From assembly GCA_020060485.1 (NCBI GenBank), contig JAGVAB010000075.1, positions 1-64,000 on the forward strand: a stretch of 64,000 bases of DNA. Reading direction: 5' to 3'. Positions 52,575-61,796 of the stretch are shown here, one piece after another (position 1 is the first letter of the stretch; the number at the start of each line of letters is the position of its first letter). Under the pieces are notes generated by a model. That model searched no databases and was not told the origin of the DNA. It saw only the letters and a list, made by a program, of their open reading frames with translations. Both the position numbers and the translations under genes were made by a program. Origin of the DNA: Anaerolineales bacterium (lineage in GTDB: Bacteria; Chloroflexota; Anaerolineae; Anaerolineales; Anaerolineaceae).

Positions 52575-53192
52575 TCATTCTTCAAGCGAAATGTTGATTT
52601 GCGTCATCAGGTCGAGGGTGAAAAGGAGTATTTGACGCGGGGAATAACGATCCAGGACTGTGCTGGAAATTTGGCCTTGCTGCAAGAGGGTGACCAGCCC
52701 ATACACGGACCCCCACAGGTTCTGGGCGATCAGGTCTTCTGGGCCGGGGGCAAAAATGCTGGCGGCCTGACAACGAGAAACCAGTTGACGGATGAGGAAG
52801 AAATTTTCTTTGGTAATTTTTACCAGGTCGGGATGGTTGTGTTCCTGTTCTACAACGCCGGAAAATGTGATCTTGAACAAGTCTGGTTCGTCCAGTCCAA
52901 AGCGCAGGTACGCACAGCCGGTTTCGATCAATTGTTGCAAGGGATCATCAGGATATTGCTCAAAGATGGTTGTGATGACGTCGTGGATGTGGGTATGGCC
53001 TTCAGTGGCGATGGCGGCGATCAGGGCCTGTTTGTCGGCAAAGTGGGCATAGGGCGCCGAGTGGCTGACGCCGGCGCGTTTGGCAACCTCGCGCAGGCTG
53101 AGCCCGTTCACGCCTTTGCCGGCGAGGACTTGCACGCCGGCCTGAATGAGGGCGTTTTTCAGATCGCCGTGATGGTAAGAGCTGGTTTTCAT
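52575..53192 (-). CDS. TetR-family transcriptional regulator (205 aa)
   Basis: N-terminal helix-turn-helix, SLREVAKRAGVSHSAPYAHFADKQALIAAIA (about 31-62), and a C-terminal ligand domain of the WHG type (about 85-195). It is divergent from the aldolase-aminotransferase-MFS-kinase genes, with paired palindromic sites between (53344-53394), so it likely represses them and itself. Ligand unknown. No other candidate regulator of this operon is in the window. Confidence 0.9.
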   Translation of the reverse strand: MKTSSYHHGDLKNALIQAGVQVLAGKGVNGLSLREVAKRAGVSHSAPYAHFADKQALIAAIATEGHTHIHDVITTIFEQYPDDPLQQLIETGCAYLRFGLDEPDLFKITFSGVVEQEHNHPDLVKITKENFFLIRQLVSRCQAASIFAPGPEDLIAQNLWGSVYGLVTLLQQGQISSTVLDRYSPRQILLFTLDLMTQINISLEE

Positions 53193-53343
53193 GGTTGGTT
53201 CTCAAATATACCGCAGGCTGCTGAGCCTGTCGAAGCCCAAGGAGACCTGCACTCATGTACCCATCGCCCCCTGCGAGAGTAATGACCCCAAAAGGGGGCA
53301 CACTTGCCCTGGAGGTAGTGCCAGCTCAGGGTACGGACTATCA

Positions 53344-53394
53344 TATCTTGACACTGTCCAGATTTTAAGGGATAATCTTTACAGTGTCAAGATA
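53344..53394 (+). promoter_or_regulatory. Promoter with paired inverted operator sites
   Basis: TTGACA (53348-53353), 17 bases, GATAAT (53371-53376) form a sigma70 promoter for the aldolase operon. TATCTTGACACTGT (53344-53357) and ACAGTGTCAAGATA (53381-53394) are exact reverse complements, one over the -35, the other at the expected start of transcription. Each arm holds a short palindrome (GACACTGTC, ACAGTGT). Good TetR-operator candidates. Confidence 0.7.
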
Positions 53395-53473
53395 AAACAC
53401 GGGTGCCTTGCTGCAGTCCGTGATGTGGTGAGAAAATTTTACCCTACTCCTGATGATCTTCTGGAGGAAAACA

Positions 53474-54160
53474 ATGACGCAATTCCATGACGTGAAACAA
53501 GAGATTGTTGGTACAGCGCAGGCGCTGGTGCACAAGGGCTTTTTGATGGCCACCGGCGGCAATATCTCAATGCGCGTGCCGGGCCAGGATGCTTTTGCTG
53601 TTACCCCTTCCAATTTGGATTATTTAAAAATGACAGCCAGGGATGTTTGCATTCTAACCCTTGATTTGCAGCAGGTCGAAGGCGAACTGAAACCCTCGGT
53701 GGAGGCGGGGATGCACGCCGGTATTTATGCGGTGCGCGGTGACGTGAATGCAATTATTCATACGCATCAGGTGTATACCAGTGCGCTGACATTGATTGAT
53801 GCTGAAATCCCGGCCATGTTCGATGAGCAGGCGCGTTTTTTGGGCCGCAAGGTAGAGATCATTCCTTATGCGCCTTCGGGGACAGGCATGCTGGCGAAGA
53901 AGGTCGCCCGGCACGTTCAAAATCATAACAATGCTTTTATGATGAAGAACCACGGGGCGCTGGTGTTTGGGCATGATATGCAGCGTGCGGTACATAATGT
54001 TGAAATTCTGGAGAAGTGCGCCCTGGCGTATTTGCTGGCTCTGCTCTCCGAGCGCAAGGTGAGCAGGATCCCGCTGGCGGTGCGCGAGATTGCGTTTGGT
54101 AAATTGCGCAAGGATCAGAAGAAGATCGAAGCCGGTGATTTTGAAACCGGCGGGGAGTAG
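53474..54160 (+). CDS. Class II aldolase/adducin-type protein (228 aa)
   Basis: Zinc aldolase of the FucA/AraD class. MATGGNISMRVPGQ (the phosphate loop), HTHQVYTSALTLI with the HxH zinc pair, and the later KNHGALVFGHDM with the third His (about 155-165) are visible. Starts ATG 53474 (MTQFHDVKQ) with TGGAGG; the longer frame from 53453 is unnecessary. First gene of a TetR-controlled operon: aldolase, aminotransferase, MFS, FGGY kinase. Substrate is unknown; sugar- or aldose-phosphate cleavage or epimerisation is likely. Confidence 0.88.
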   Translation: MTQFHDVKQEIVGTAQALVHKGFLMATGGNISMRVPGQDAFAVTPSNLDYLKMTARDVCILTLDLQQVEGELKPSVEAGMHAGIYAVRGDVNAIIHTHQVYTSALTLIDAEIPAMFDEQARFLGRKVEIIPYAPSGTGMLAKKVARHVQNHNNAFMMKNHGALVFGHDMQRAVHNVEILEKCALAYLLALLSERKVSRIPLAVREIAFGKLRKDQKKIEAGDFETGGE

Positions 54161-54278
54161 CCTCCTCCGGCCTGCCCCTTTTGCAGCCTTGCCGCAAAGT
54201 GGGGGAGGTGAGCGGTGATTTTGCGACTTAACAAGAAATCTGAATCAATGGAAAACGAAGAACCATTCTGGAGAAATG

Positions 54279-55733
54279 ATGTCCGAACAAAACTATGCCA
54301 TTTCTGAATATCTGGACGCGGAGAAAGTGACCGCACAATTGAAGGCTTTAACTGCCCAGCCTCCACGCCCCATCCGGCGGGATGTGATGGACGATGTGCT
54401 GGCTTATTTTGACACGCGCTGCACGAAATCCAAAGCGCTGACGGATGAGGCCAAACAATACATCCCCGGCGGGGTGCAGCACAACCTGGCTTTTAATTAT
54501 CCTTTCCCGATTGCCATTGAAAAAGCGGAAGGGGCCTATATGTGGGATGTGGACGGCAACCGCTATATTGACTTTTTGCAGGCTGGCGGGCCGACCGTGC
54601 TGGGCAGTAATTATGCGCCGGTGCGCGAGAAGGTGCTGGAAGTGATCCATTCCTGCGGGCCGGTGACCGGGCTGTTCCATGAATACGAACTCAAGCTGGC
54701 CAGGCTGATCACGGAGTACATGCCGGCGGTGGAGATGTTCCGTATGCTGGGTTCAGGTACAGAGGCAGTGATGGCTGCCATCCGCGCGGCACGCACCTAC
54801 ACCAGGAAGAAGAAGATCATCAAGGTGGGCGGGGGCTATCACGGTTGGAGTGACCAGATGGTGTACGGTTTGCACATCCCCGGCACTGGCCGCCTGGAAG
54901 CCAAAGGCATCCCGCGCAGCGCAAACCGCCACACCCAGGAATTTTTTCCCAATGATATTGCTGCCCTGCGGCGCAAATTGGTCGCCAACCGCTTGTGCGG
55001 CGGGACGGCGGCTGTGATCGTGGAGCCAGTGGGGCCGGAATCCGGCACGAGGCCGGTGACGTATGACTTCAACCAGAAGGTGCGCGAGCTGTGCGATGAA
55101 TTCGGCGCGCTGCTGATCTTTGATGAAGTGGTGACAGGCTTTCGTCTGGGCATGGGTGGGGCGCAGGGTTATTTTGGGGTGAAGCCCGACCTGACCATTT
55201 TCGGCAAGTGTGTGACCGGCGGGTATCCCATGGCAGGCGGTGTTGGCGGGCGGCGGGATGTGATCATGACCTTTGCGGCAGGCATCGGCGGTACGGGTGA
55301 GCGTGCCTACATTGGCGGTACGCTTTCGGCGAATCCGCTTTCCTGTGCAGCTGGGTATCATGCGCTCAAGGAAATGGAACGCACCAACGCGCCGGTGATC
55401 GCCGGACGGGCCGGAGATCGGTTGACGGCCGGTTTGCAGACCATCATCAGCAAGTATGATTTGCCGTTTGTGGCCTATAACACGGGCAGCATTGTGCATC
55501 TTGAGACTTCGGGGGTGATGCTGCTGGATTTGAAGAATCCGCTGAAGACATTGAAGGAGATCAAGGTACGCAAGCATATGATCGAGGAAATGGGCGCGGC
55601 GTATATGTCGCAGGGTTTGATCACGCTGGCCGGGTCACGGTTGTATACATCGATGGCAACCACGGATGTGGTGATTGATGAGGCATTGGAGAAGTTTGAA
55701 TTTGTGCTGTCGAGAGTGGAGGGTGTGGCATAG
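54279..55733 (+). CDS. Class III aminotransferase / GSAM-like (484 aa)
   Basis: PLP enzyme of fold I (glutamate-1-semialdehyde aminomutase and omega-aminotransferase group). DVDGNRYIDFLQAGGP, MLGSGTEAVMAAIRAARTYT (cofactor loop), DEVVTGFRLGMGGAQGYFG with the catalytic Asp, and the PLP Lys in FGKCVTGGYPMAGG. The extra N-terminal region (about 1-60) is longer than in GSAM. ATG 54279 chosen over 54276 because GGAG is better spaced. Between the aldolase and MFS genes, so it likely acts on an aldehyde or amino sugar of the same pathway. Not the haem-path GSAM, given its neighbours. Confidence 0.85.
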   Translation: MSEQNYAISEYLDAEKVTAQLKALTAQPPRPIRRDVMDDVLAYFDTRCTKSKALTDEAKQYIPGGVQHNLAFNYPFPIAIEKAEGAYMWDVDGNRYIDFLQAGGPTVLGSNYAPVREKVLEVIHSCGPVTGLFHEYELKLARLITEYMPAVEMFRMLGSGTEAVMAAIRAARTYTRKKKIIKVGGGYHGWSDQMVYGLHIPGTGRLEAKGIPRSANRHTQEFFPNDIAALRRKLVANRLCGGTAAVIVEPVGPESGTRPVTYDFNQKVRELCDEFGALLIFDEVVTGFRLGMGGAQGYFGVKPDLTIFGKCVTGGYPMAGGVGGRRDVIMTFAAGIGGTGERAYIGGTLSANPLSCAAGYHALKEMERTNAPVIAGRAGDRLTAGLQTIISKYDLPFVAYNTGSIVHLETSGVMLLDLKNPLKTLKEIKVRKHMIEEMGAAYMSQGLITLAGSRLYTSMATTDVVIDEALEKFEFVLSRVEGVA

Positions 55734-55855
55734 GTTGTTGCTATCCCTGTGGCTTGCACTAAAAGCATGTTATTCAGGGATGCTCCCGACTGCTTCGCAG
55801 CCCCCCTTTAGCAAGGAGGGCTTGTGGGCTCAGCCTGCGCTGTGGTGGATACGAA

Positions 55856-55874
55856 CCCTGAGCTTGGCGAAGGG
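55856..55874. repeat. Short dispersed repeat related to the CTGAGCTTG-CGAAG palindrome
   Basis: CCCTGAGCTTGGCGAAGGG, followed by TGGACTGGATCAA. The same TGGACTG tail recurs after the copy at 58770 (CGCTGAGTTTGCCGAAGCG). Confidence 0.5.
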
Positions 55875-55952
55875 TGGACTGGATCAACGAGATTTGTTTG
55901 ACATCAAGAAGCACTAAAGCATGAGTGCCTAAAAGAAAGAAAGGGTGAGGGC

Positions 55953-57167
55953 ATGGACAAAGAGGTTAAGCTGTATGGCTATCGCTGGGTGGTGCTGGCT
56001 GTTTTCATGTTCATCAATCTGACGATCCAGATGTTATGGATTACCTACGCGCCCATCACGGGGCTGGCGGCGGAGTTTTACGGGGTAACCGATTTGCAAA
56101 TTGGATTGCTGGCGATGACGTTCATGATCGCTTTCGTCCCGCTCTCCATCCCGGTGTCGTGGGTGATCGATACCTACGGCTACCGCATCGCAGTGGGGAT
56201 TGGCGCGGCGTTGATGGGCATTTTCGGCCTGCTGCGCGGCTTTGCCGGGGCGAATTACAGCCTGGTGCTGTGGAGCACGATCGGGATTGCGGTGGCCCAG
56301 CCTTTTCTGCTGAATGCCTGGACAACAGTGCCGGCCAAGTGGTTCCCCGTGCAGGGGCGCGCCACCGCGGTGGGCATGGTTACCCTGGCCAACCTGATTG
56401 GTACGGCGCTGGGTATGGTGCTTACGCCGGTGCTGATCGAGACGATGTCGATCGCTACCGTGCAGCTGATCTACGGTGCGATTGCGGCTTTTTCCTCAGT
56501 GTTGTTCCTCGTGTTGGCGCGCGAGACGCCGCCCACGCCGCCCTGCGCCGAAGGCGAAGAGACGCGCGCCTTGATGCTGGACGGGCTGAAACATGCGATT
56601 AAGATCAAACCTTTCTGGTTGAATCTCACCGTTTCTTTCATTGGCCTGGGCATTTTTAACGGGATCACTACTTGGGTGGAGAATATCATCCGCCCGCGCG
56701 GGTTTACTCCCACGGACGCCGGCACGCTTGGGGCATTGATGATTGCCGGAGGACTGGCCGGTGCGGTTGTGCTGCCGGCACTGTCTGATAAACAGGGCAA
56801 ACGCCAGCGGTTTCTGATGATTGCTTTTGTGGGGGCAATACCCGGACTGGTGGGATTGACCTTTGCCACTTCCGGATGGCTGCTGTTTGGGTCGGCGGTG
56901 TTAATGGGCTTTTTCCTGGTCAGCGCAATGCCGATTGGCATGCAGTATGCGGCGGAAATTACGCATCCGACACCGGAAGGGACATCCAACGGGTTGATCC
57001 AGCTTTTTGGCCAGGGGGCGGTGGTGTTTGTCTATATCATGGCGGCCATGAAGCGCAGTGATGGGTCTTTTACGCCATCTCTGCTGCTTTCGATCGCGCT
57101 GCTGGTGGTCAGCGCAGCACTGGTAACGCAGATGAAGGATGTGCAAACGGGAGCCAGACATGAATGA
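55953..57167 (+). CDS. MFS transporter (404 aa)
   Basis: About 12 membrane helices. Motif A-like VSWVIDTYGYRIAVGIGAALMG lies after helix 2. FAGANYSLVLWSTIGIAVAQPFLLNAWTTVPAKWFP resembles the D-galactonate/oxalate-type transporters. GALMIAGGLAGAVVLPALSDKQGKR is the second symmetric motif. It would import the substrate of the neighbouring aldolase, aminotransferase and kinase. AAAGGG before ATG 55953. The C-terminus overlaps the kinase start by 8 bases. Confidence 0.9.
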   Translation: MDKEVKLYGYRWVVLAVFMFINLTIQMLWITYAPITGLAAEFYGVTDLQIGLLAMTFMIAFVPLSIPVSWVIDTYGYRIAVGIGAALMGIFGLLRGFAGANYSLVLWSTIGIAVAQPFLLNAWTTVPAKWFPVQGRATAVGMVTLANLIGTALGMVLTPVLIETMSIATVQLIYGAIAAFSSVLFLVLARETPPTPPCAEGEETRALMLDGLKHAIKIKPFWLNLTVSFIGLGIFNGITTWVENIIRPRGFTPTDAGTLGALMIAGGLAGAVVLPALSDKQGKRQRFLMIAFVGAIPGLVGLTFATSGWLLFGSAVLMGFFLVSAMPIGMQYAAEITHPTPEGTSNGLIQLFGQGAVVFVYIMAAMKRSDGSFTPSLLLSIALLVVSAALVTQMKDVQTGARHE

Positions 57168-58752
57168 TGCCGTTCCCCATGAAAAATTGATCCTGGCTGT
57201 TGACCTGGGCACCTCGGGGATGAAGGTGGCCCTGATCACTCCGCAGGGTAGGGTAGCGGGCTGGGAAGCTGAACCGGTACGCCTGTTGATCACTCCCGAT
57301 GGTGGGGCAGAGCAGGTGCCGGAAGAATGGTGGGGGGCGTTTCTGGAGGCCAGCGGGCGATTACTGAAAAAGGTACCGGGTGCGGCCTCAAGGGTTAAGG
57401 CGGTGTGTTGTTCAACCCAGGGGGAGGGCACGGTTCCGGTGGACAGGGATGGGCAGGCACTCAGCAATTGTGTTCTGTGGATGGATATGCGCGGGGCGCA
57501 GAATCTGAAGAACCAGCTGGGCGGCCTGGTCAATTTTGATGGCGCGGCGATCCCGAAGATCTTGCAGTTTGTGCGATTGACAGGCGGGATGCCCTCGATG
57601 ACAGGCAAGGATCCGGCAGGCCATATGTTGTTCATCCGCGACACCTGGCCGGAAATCTATGCGAAAACGTATAAATTCCTGAACGTGCTGGATTACTTGA
57701 ACCTGCGCCTGACGGGGAGATTTGTGGCAACTTTCGACTCAACTCTGACCTCCTGGGTGACGGATAACCGTAACCCGGACAATATTCAGTACGATGATCG
57801 TCTTATTCGTATGCTGGGGGTGGATGCAGAAAAGCTGCCGGAAATTGTGGCCTGTTCCGAGGTGATTGGGCCGCTGAAAAAGGAGGTAGCTGATGCGCTT
57901 GGGCTTGCGGGAGATGTGCTGGTGGTGGCAGGTTCAATCGACAGCACGGCATCCGCAATAGGCGCCGGCGCAGTGGAAGACTACGCCATGCATTTGTATA
58001 TCGGCACGTCTTCCTGGATGACGGCCCATGTACCCTTCAAGAAAACCAATGTGCTGTCTTCAATGGCTTCCGTGCCGTGTGCCGTACCAGGACGCTATTT
58101 GCTGATCGCACTGCAGGCCACAGCGGGCGGCAACCTGACCTATCTGCGCGACCAGATCCTGTATCATCAGGACGAACTCTTGCAGGAAGCGGATGTGCCG
58201 GATATCTTCAAGGTGCTGGACCAGATTGCCGAGCGGGTGCCTGCCGGTGCGAATGGGGTGATCTATACCCCATGGATCTGGGGTGAGCGCGCGCCGATTG
58301 ACGACAAGACCGTGCGAGCCGGATTGTACAACCTCTCACTGCACAACTCGCGCGAGGACATTATCCGCGCCTTTCTGGAGGGGGTGGCTTTCAACACGCG
58401 TTGGCTGCTGAAACCGGTGGAGCAGTTCCTGGGGCGCAAGGTGCAGCGCATCAACATCGTTGGCGGTGGGGCGCAGTCCAATGTGTGGTGCCAGATCTTC
58501 GCGGATGTGATGAATGTGGAGATCCACCAGGTGGCGGACCCCGTGTATGCCAATGCGCGCGGAGCGGCATGGATTGGCGCAGTCGGGTTGGGCGAGATCA
58601 GCTTCAGCGATGTGCCGCGGCTGGTGGATATTAGCCAGGTGTATCATCCACAGGCAGCCAATCGCAGTCTGTATGATGCGCGTTTTGGCAGCTTTACGAA
58701 GATTTATCAGCAGATGAAGGGAATTTACCGCGAATTGAACGGCACTGGTTAG
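57160..58752 (+). CDS. FGGY-family carbohydrate kinase, xylulokinase-like (530 aa)
   Basis: Phosphorylates a sugar or polyol. N-terminal FGGY domain starts LILAVDLGTSGMKVALITPQGRV, with VLWMDMRG and the catalytic DYLNLRLTG and GSIDSTASAIGAG regions. C-terminal FGGY domain has GERAPIDDKT and INIVGGGAQSNVWCQIFADV. Start ATG 57160 (MNDAVPHEKL) overlaps the MFS stop by 8 bases. Closest to xylulokinases, but substrate cannot be told. Last gene of the operon, followed by a terminator. Confidence 0.88.
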   Translation: MNDAVPHEKLILAVDLGTSGMKVALITPQGRVAGWEAEPVRLLITPDGGAEQVPEEWWGAFLEASGRLLKKVPGAASRVKAVCCSTQGEGTVPVDRDGQALSNCVLWMDMRGAQNLKNQLGGLVNFDGAAIPKILQFVRLTGGMPSMTGKDPAGHMLFIRDTWPEIYAKTYKFLNVLDYLNLRLTGRFVATFDSTLTSWVTDNRNPDNIQYDDRLIRMLGVDAEKLPEIVACSEVIGPLKKEVADALGLAGDVLVVAGSIDSTASAIGAGAVEDYAMHLYIGTSSWMTAHVPFKKTNVLSSMASVPCAVPGRYLLIALQATAGGNLTYLRDQILYHQDELLQEADVPDIFKVLDQIAERVPAGANGVIYTPWIWGERAPIDDKTVRAGLYNLSLHNSREDIIRAFLEGVAFNTRWLLKPVEQFLGRKVQRINIVGGGAQSNVWCQIFADVMNVEIHQVADPVYANARGAAWIGAVGLGEISFSDVPRLVDISQVYHPQAANRSLYDARFGSFTKIYQQMKGIYRELNGTG

Positions 58753-58769
58753 TTGAGAAACAGACTGAA

Positions 58770-58788
58770 CGCTGAGTTTGCCGAAGCG
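58770..58788. repeat. Short dispersed palindromic repeat
   Basis: CGCTGAGTTTGCCGAAGCG, imperfect palindrome with an adjacent TGGACTG (58795-58801), as at 55856. Confidence 0.5.
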
Positions 58789-58808
58789 TACGGATGGACT
58801 GAATAATG

Positions 58809-58838
58809 ATGCGGCTCTGGAAAAGGGCCGCATTTTTT
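58809..58838 (+). terminator. Terminator of the aldolase-kinase operon
   Basis: ATGCGGC (58809-58815) pairs with GCCGCAT (58827-58833), extended by imperfect pairs, and is followed by TTTTTT. Confidence 0.88.
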
Positions 58839-58845
58839 GCTGGAT

Positions 58846-58881
58846 CAAACCGTGTTGTGAGCTTGTCGAGGTATCGGTTTG
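58846..58881. repeat. REP-like 36-bp palindromic repeat, copy 3
   Basis: CAAACCG start and CGGTTTG end, core TGAGCTTGTCGAGGT. Same length and layout as the copy at 20009-20044. Confidence 0.6.
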
Positions 58882-58953
58882 ATTGCAGTAAAATCGGATA
58901 AATATGGTAATATTATTACGAATAATAGATTCGTTCTGTGCAAGGAGAGTACG

Positions 58954-59415
58954 ATGAAGAAAATAGTATTTTCCGGACTGCTGCTTTTACTGCTGGCAGG
59001 ATGCGCCGGATTGGTAAATAACCAGCCGACAGGCCTCAATGTGATTGTCTATCAATTCCCTACCTGAGGATGCTGCAGCGATTGGATCGATTACCTTGAG
59101 GATAATGGGTTTGCGGTGGAGAAGATCGATACCGATGATCTTGCTTCGATCAAAGCCCAATACCAGGTTCCCCCTGCGTTCCAGTCTTGCCATACAGCCA
59201 TCGTAGATGGCTACGTGATTGAAGGACATGTGCCTGCTGCAGAAATTGAACGCTTGCTGACTGAAAGACCCGATGTGATCGGCATTGCTGTTGCAGGTAT
59301 GCCTGCCGGGTCTCCCGGGATGGAAGTGGAAGGGCTTGAGACAGAAGCCTATGATGTGGTTATATTTTCCAAATTCGGTGCTACTGCTATTTATGCTTCT
59401 TACCCTAAAGAGTGA
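58954..59415 (+). CDS. DUF411 (CopG-type) copper-site lipoprotein with in-frame TGA, probable selenoprotein
   Basis: MKKIVFSGLLLLLLAGC is a lipoprotein signal (lipobox Cys 17). The frame meets TGA at 59065-59067 (codon 38) and continues open to 59415 in the same frame. The continuation is classic DUF411: GCCSDWIDYLEDNGF, SCHTAIVDGYVIEGHVPA and GIAVAGMPAGSPGME. DUF411 proteins carry a CGCC metal motif with a preceding Pro or Thr, and TGA replaces exactly the first Cys (T-TGA-G-C-C). So selenocysteine insertion is the best reading; a nonsense or sequencing change is the alternative. AAGGAGA precedes ATG 58954. 47 bases upstream of the multicopper oxidase; DUF411 genes are often found near copper genes. 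Length 153 aa including the TGA residue, normal. Confidence 0.75.
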
Positions 59416-59462
59416 TCTTTGGGGTTTTCTTTCCGGCAATATGTGATGAGGTAAATTGAAAG

Positions 59463-61004
59463 ATGCTCATGAATGAGAGGAAACTATCACGCCGCAAATT
59501 TTTGCAAATCATGGGCATGGGCGGGGCTGCGCTGTGGGTGAGTTCCTGCCTGCCCAAAGGGTTGGCTGATTCCATGTTCAGCCAGGATGCAGCAGCGCCC
59601 TCGTTCGAGCCGGATGTGGAGATATCCTTGACCGCAGCACCGGGAGAGGTGAATATCTTTCCGGATTCTAAAACCAGCGTTTGGCGTTATAAGGGCGAGG
59701 TGCTGCGTGGCTCCGCGGATGTCCTGGAGAGTATTCCTGGTAGCTATCTGGGGCCTACACTGCATTTGCAAAAGGGCCAGCGCGTGCGGGTGCATTTCAA
59801 AAATGAGCTTCCCGAACCGTCCATTATTCACTGGCATGGGCTGCATGTTCCAGAGGAGGCGGACGGGCATCCCCGGCTGGCGATTGATTCGGGAGAGACC
59901 TATGTGTATGATTTCACGGTGACAGATCGCGCCGGGACGTACTGGTATCATCCGCATCCGCATGGACGGACTGCGCCGCAGGTCTATGCCGGGCTGGCCG
60001 GATTGCTGCTCATTACGGATGATGAAGAGGCGGGTTTGGGTTTACCCTCTGGAGAGTATGATGTGCCCCTGGTGCTCCAGGATCGTACGTTCAACAGCGT
60101 GGATCAACTTTCCTATGGCGGGATGGGCATGATGGGCCAAATGACGGGCTTCCTTGGCGGCCGGATTTTGGTCAATGGCAGACCGGATCACATTTTGCCA
60201 GTGAAAACCCACCCATACCGGCTGCGGTTGTTGAATGGCTCCAATTCACGCATCTATAAACTGGCCTGGCAGGATGGCGTTCCTATGGTGGTACTGGGTA
60301 CGGATGGCGGGCTGCTGGAAAAGCCGGTTGAGCGCAGCTTCATTACCCTGGCCCCCGCGCAGCGGATTGATTTGTGGGTCGATTTTTCTTCATATGCGAT
60401 GGGAGAAACCAGACAGATGGTTAGTCTGCCCTTTGCCGCTTTGGGCGGCGAAGCGGCATATCCGCTTTTTGCTGCACAGATTGAAGAGGTAATTGATCAT
60501 TCTGTGACCTTGCCAGATCAGTTGTCTCATATAACCTGGCATGTCGCCGAAGATGCTGTTAACCGAAAATCTCCGAGATCGTTTCAGTTGGCAATGGGCC
60601 GCGGCATGCAGTGGACGTTGAACGGGCGTGTGTTTGACATGCACTCGGTTGCCAAAGATGAAATTGTAAGACTTGGTGATCTTGAGATTTGGGAGTTTGA
60701 GAATCTTGCAGGCAGTGGAATGGGTATGATGGGAGGGATGAACCTGCCGCACCCGATGCATGTGCATGGATTGCAGTTTCAAGTTATTGAGAGACAAATA
60801 TCTTCAGCCGGTCTTGCCGCGTGGCAGACGCTTGGCGAAGGTTTCGTGGATGAAGGCTGGCATGATACGGTGCTGGTGATGCCGGGGGAGAAGCTGAAGG
60901 TGCTGCTGAAATTCGAAGACTTCACCGGTTTGTATCTTTATCATTGCCACAATCTGGAGCATGAAGATATGGGCATGATGCGCAATTATCGAGTTGATGC
61001 CTGA
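59463..61004 (+). CDS. Tat-exported multicopper oxidase, CueO-like (513 aa)
   Basis: Oxidises Cu(I) or other substrates with four copper ions. The Tat signal [23 protein letters not shown] leads the protein out folded. Three cupredoxin domains; copper ligands at HWHG, HPHPHG, HPMHVHG and [13 protein letters not shown]. Met-rich stretches ([21 protein letters not shown]) resemble the copper-binding segments of CueO. Starts at ATG 59463 or 59469. It follows the DUF411 gene closely, so copper tolerance is the likely theme. There is no copper ATPase in the window. Confidence 0.92.
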   Translation: MLMNERKLSRRKFLQIMGMGGAALWVSSCLPKGLADSMFSQDAAAPSFEPDVEISLTAAPGEVNIFPDSKTSVWRYKGEVLRGSADVLESIPGSYLGPTLHLQKGQRVRVHFKNELPEPSIIHWHGLHVPEEADGHPRLAIDSGETYVYDFTVTDRAGTYWYHPHPHGRTAPQVYAGLAGLLLITDDEEAGLGLPSGEYDVPLVLQDRTFNSVDQLSYGGMGMMGQMTGFLGGRILVNGRPDHILPVKTHPYRLRLLNGSNSRIYKLAWQDGVPMVVLGTDGGLLEKPVERSFITLAPAQRIDLWVDFSSYAMGETRQMVSLPFAALGGEAAYPLFAAQIEEVIDHSVTLPDQLSHITWHVAEDAVNRKSPRSFQLAMGRGMQWTLNGRVFDMHSVAKDEIVRLGDLEIWEFENLAGSGMGMMGGMNLPHPMHVHGLQFQVIERQISSAGLAAWQTLGEGFVDEGWHDTVLVMPGEKLKVLLKFEDFTGLYLYHCHNLEHEDMGMMRNYRVDA

Positions 61005-61079
61005 AGCAAGGCTGCCATGAAATTCGAGATATAATCTGCATCATTGCGAATCATTTGATCACTTACCCAGAGGAATTCC

Positions 61080-61796
61080 ATGAAAATCGTTGAAACCGAG
61101 AATTTAACCCGCATTTTTGGCAGCGGCGATGCGCAAGTGAACGCGCTGGATGGCGTGTCCTTGCAGGTTGATGCCGGTGAATTTGTGGCTGTGATGGGAC
61201 CCAGCGGCTGTGGCAAGTCGACTTTGCTGCATCTGATTGGCGGGCTGGATCGTCCCACGTCCGGTGTAGTGCGCATTGAAGGCAAGGACTTGAGTGTCCT
61301 TGACGATGATGCCCTGACTGACCTGCGCCGTGAGCATATCGGTTTCATTTTCCAGTTTTTCAACCTGATCCCTACCCTTTCTGCACTGGACAATACTGCT
61401 CTGCCGCTGGTATTGGGTGGTACAAAGCCGGCGGACGCCCAGGTGCGGGCAGCCGAGTGCCTGACAAGGATGGAAGTGGCCGACCGCAGTACCCACCGTC
61501 CTGAGGAGCTTTCCGGCGGGCAGCGCCAGCGTGTGGCGATTGCGCGTGCCCTGGTGACCGAGCCTTCCCTGATCCTGGCAGACGAGCCGACTGGTAACCT
61601 GGATTCAAAGGCAGCCGAGGATTTTGCGATTCTCCTGCGCGAAACGGTGGACAAATGGGGACGCAGCATTTTGCTGGTAACGCATGACGCGCGTATCTCA
61701 TCTTATGCTGACCGCATCATCTCTTTAAAGGATGGCAGGGTACTGGAGGAGACGCACAATCACCGGCAGACTGCCGGGGAGGCCTTGCATGGCTGA
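61080..61796 (+). CDS. ABC transporter ATP-binding protein, MacB/LolD type (238 aa)
   Basis: Couples with the FtsX-type permease that follows. Walker [14 protein letters not shown]-loop [17 protein letters not shown], signature [16 protein letters not shown], Walker [17 protein letters not shown]-loop LVTHDARI. These are typical of the MacB, LolD and bacitracin-export class, with no cargo clue. The last codons overlap the permease start by 8 bases. The pair is 75 bases after the multicopper oxidase and may or may not share its transcript. Confidence 0.94.
   Translation: MKIVETENLTRIFGSGDAQVNALDGVSLQVDAGEFVAVMGPSGCGKSTLLHLIGGLDRPTSGVVRIEGKDLSVLDDDALTDLRREHIGFIFQFFNLIPTLSALDNTALPLVLGGTKPADAQVRAAECLTRMEVADRSTHRPEELSGGQRQRVAIARALVTEPSLILADEPTGNLDSKAAEDFAILLRETVDKWGRSILLVTHDARISSYADRIISLKDGRVLEETHNHRQTAGEALHG

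Noticed and set aside
58879..59067. Separate 62-residue lipoprotein ending at TGA 59067
   Set aside because: The frame continues in the same phase with the rest of a single DUF411 domain, so the TGA is read as an internal codon of one gene.
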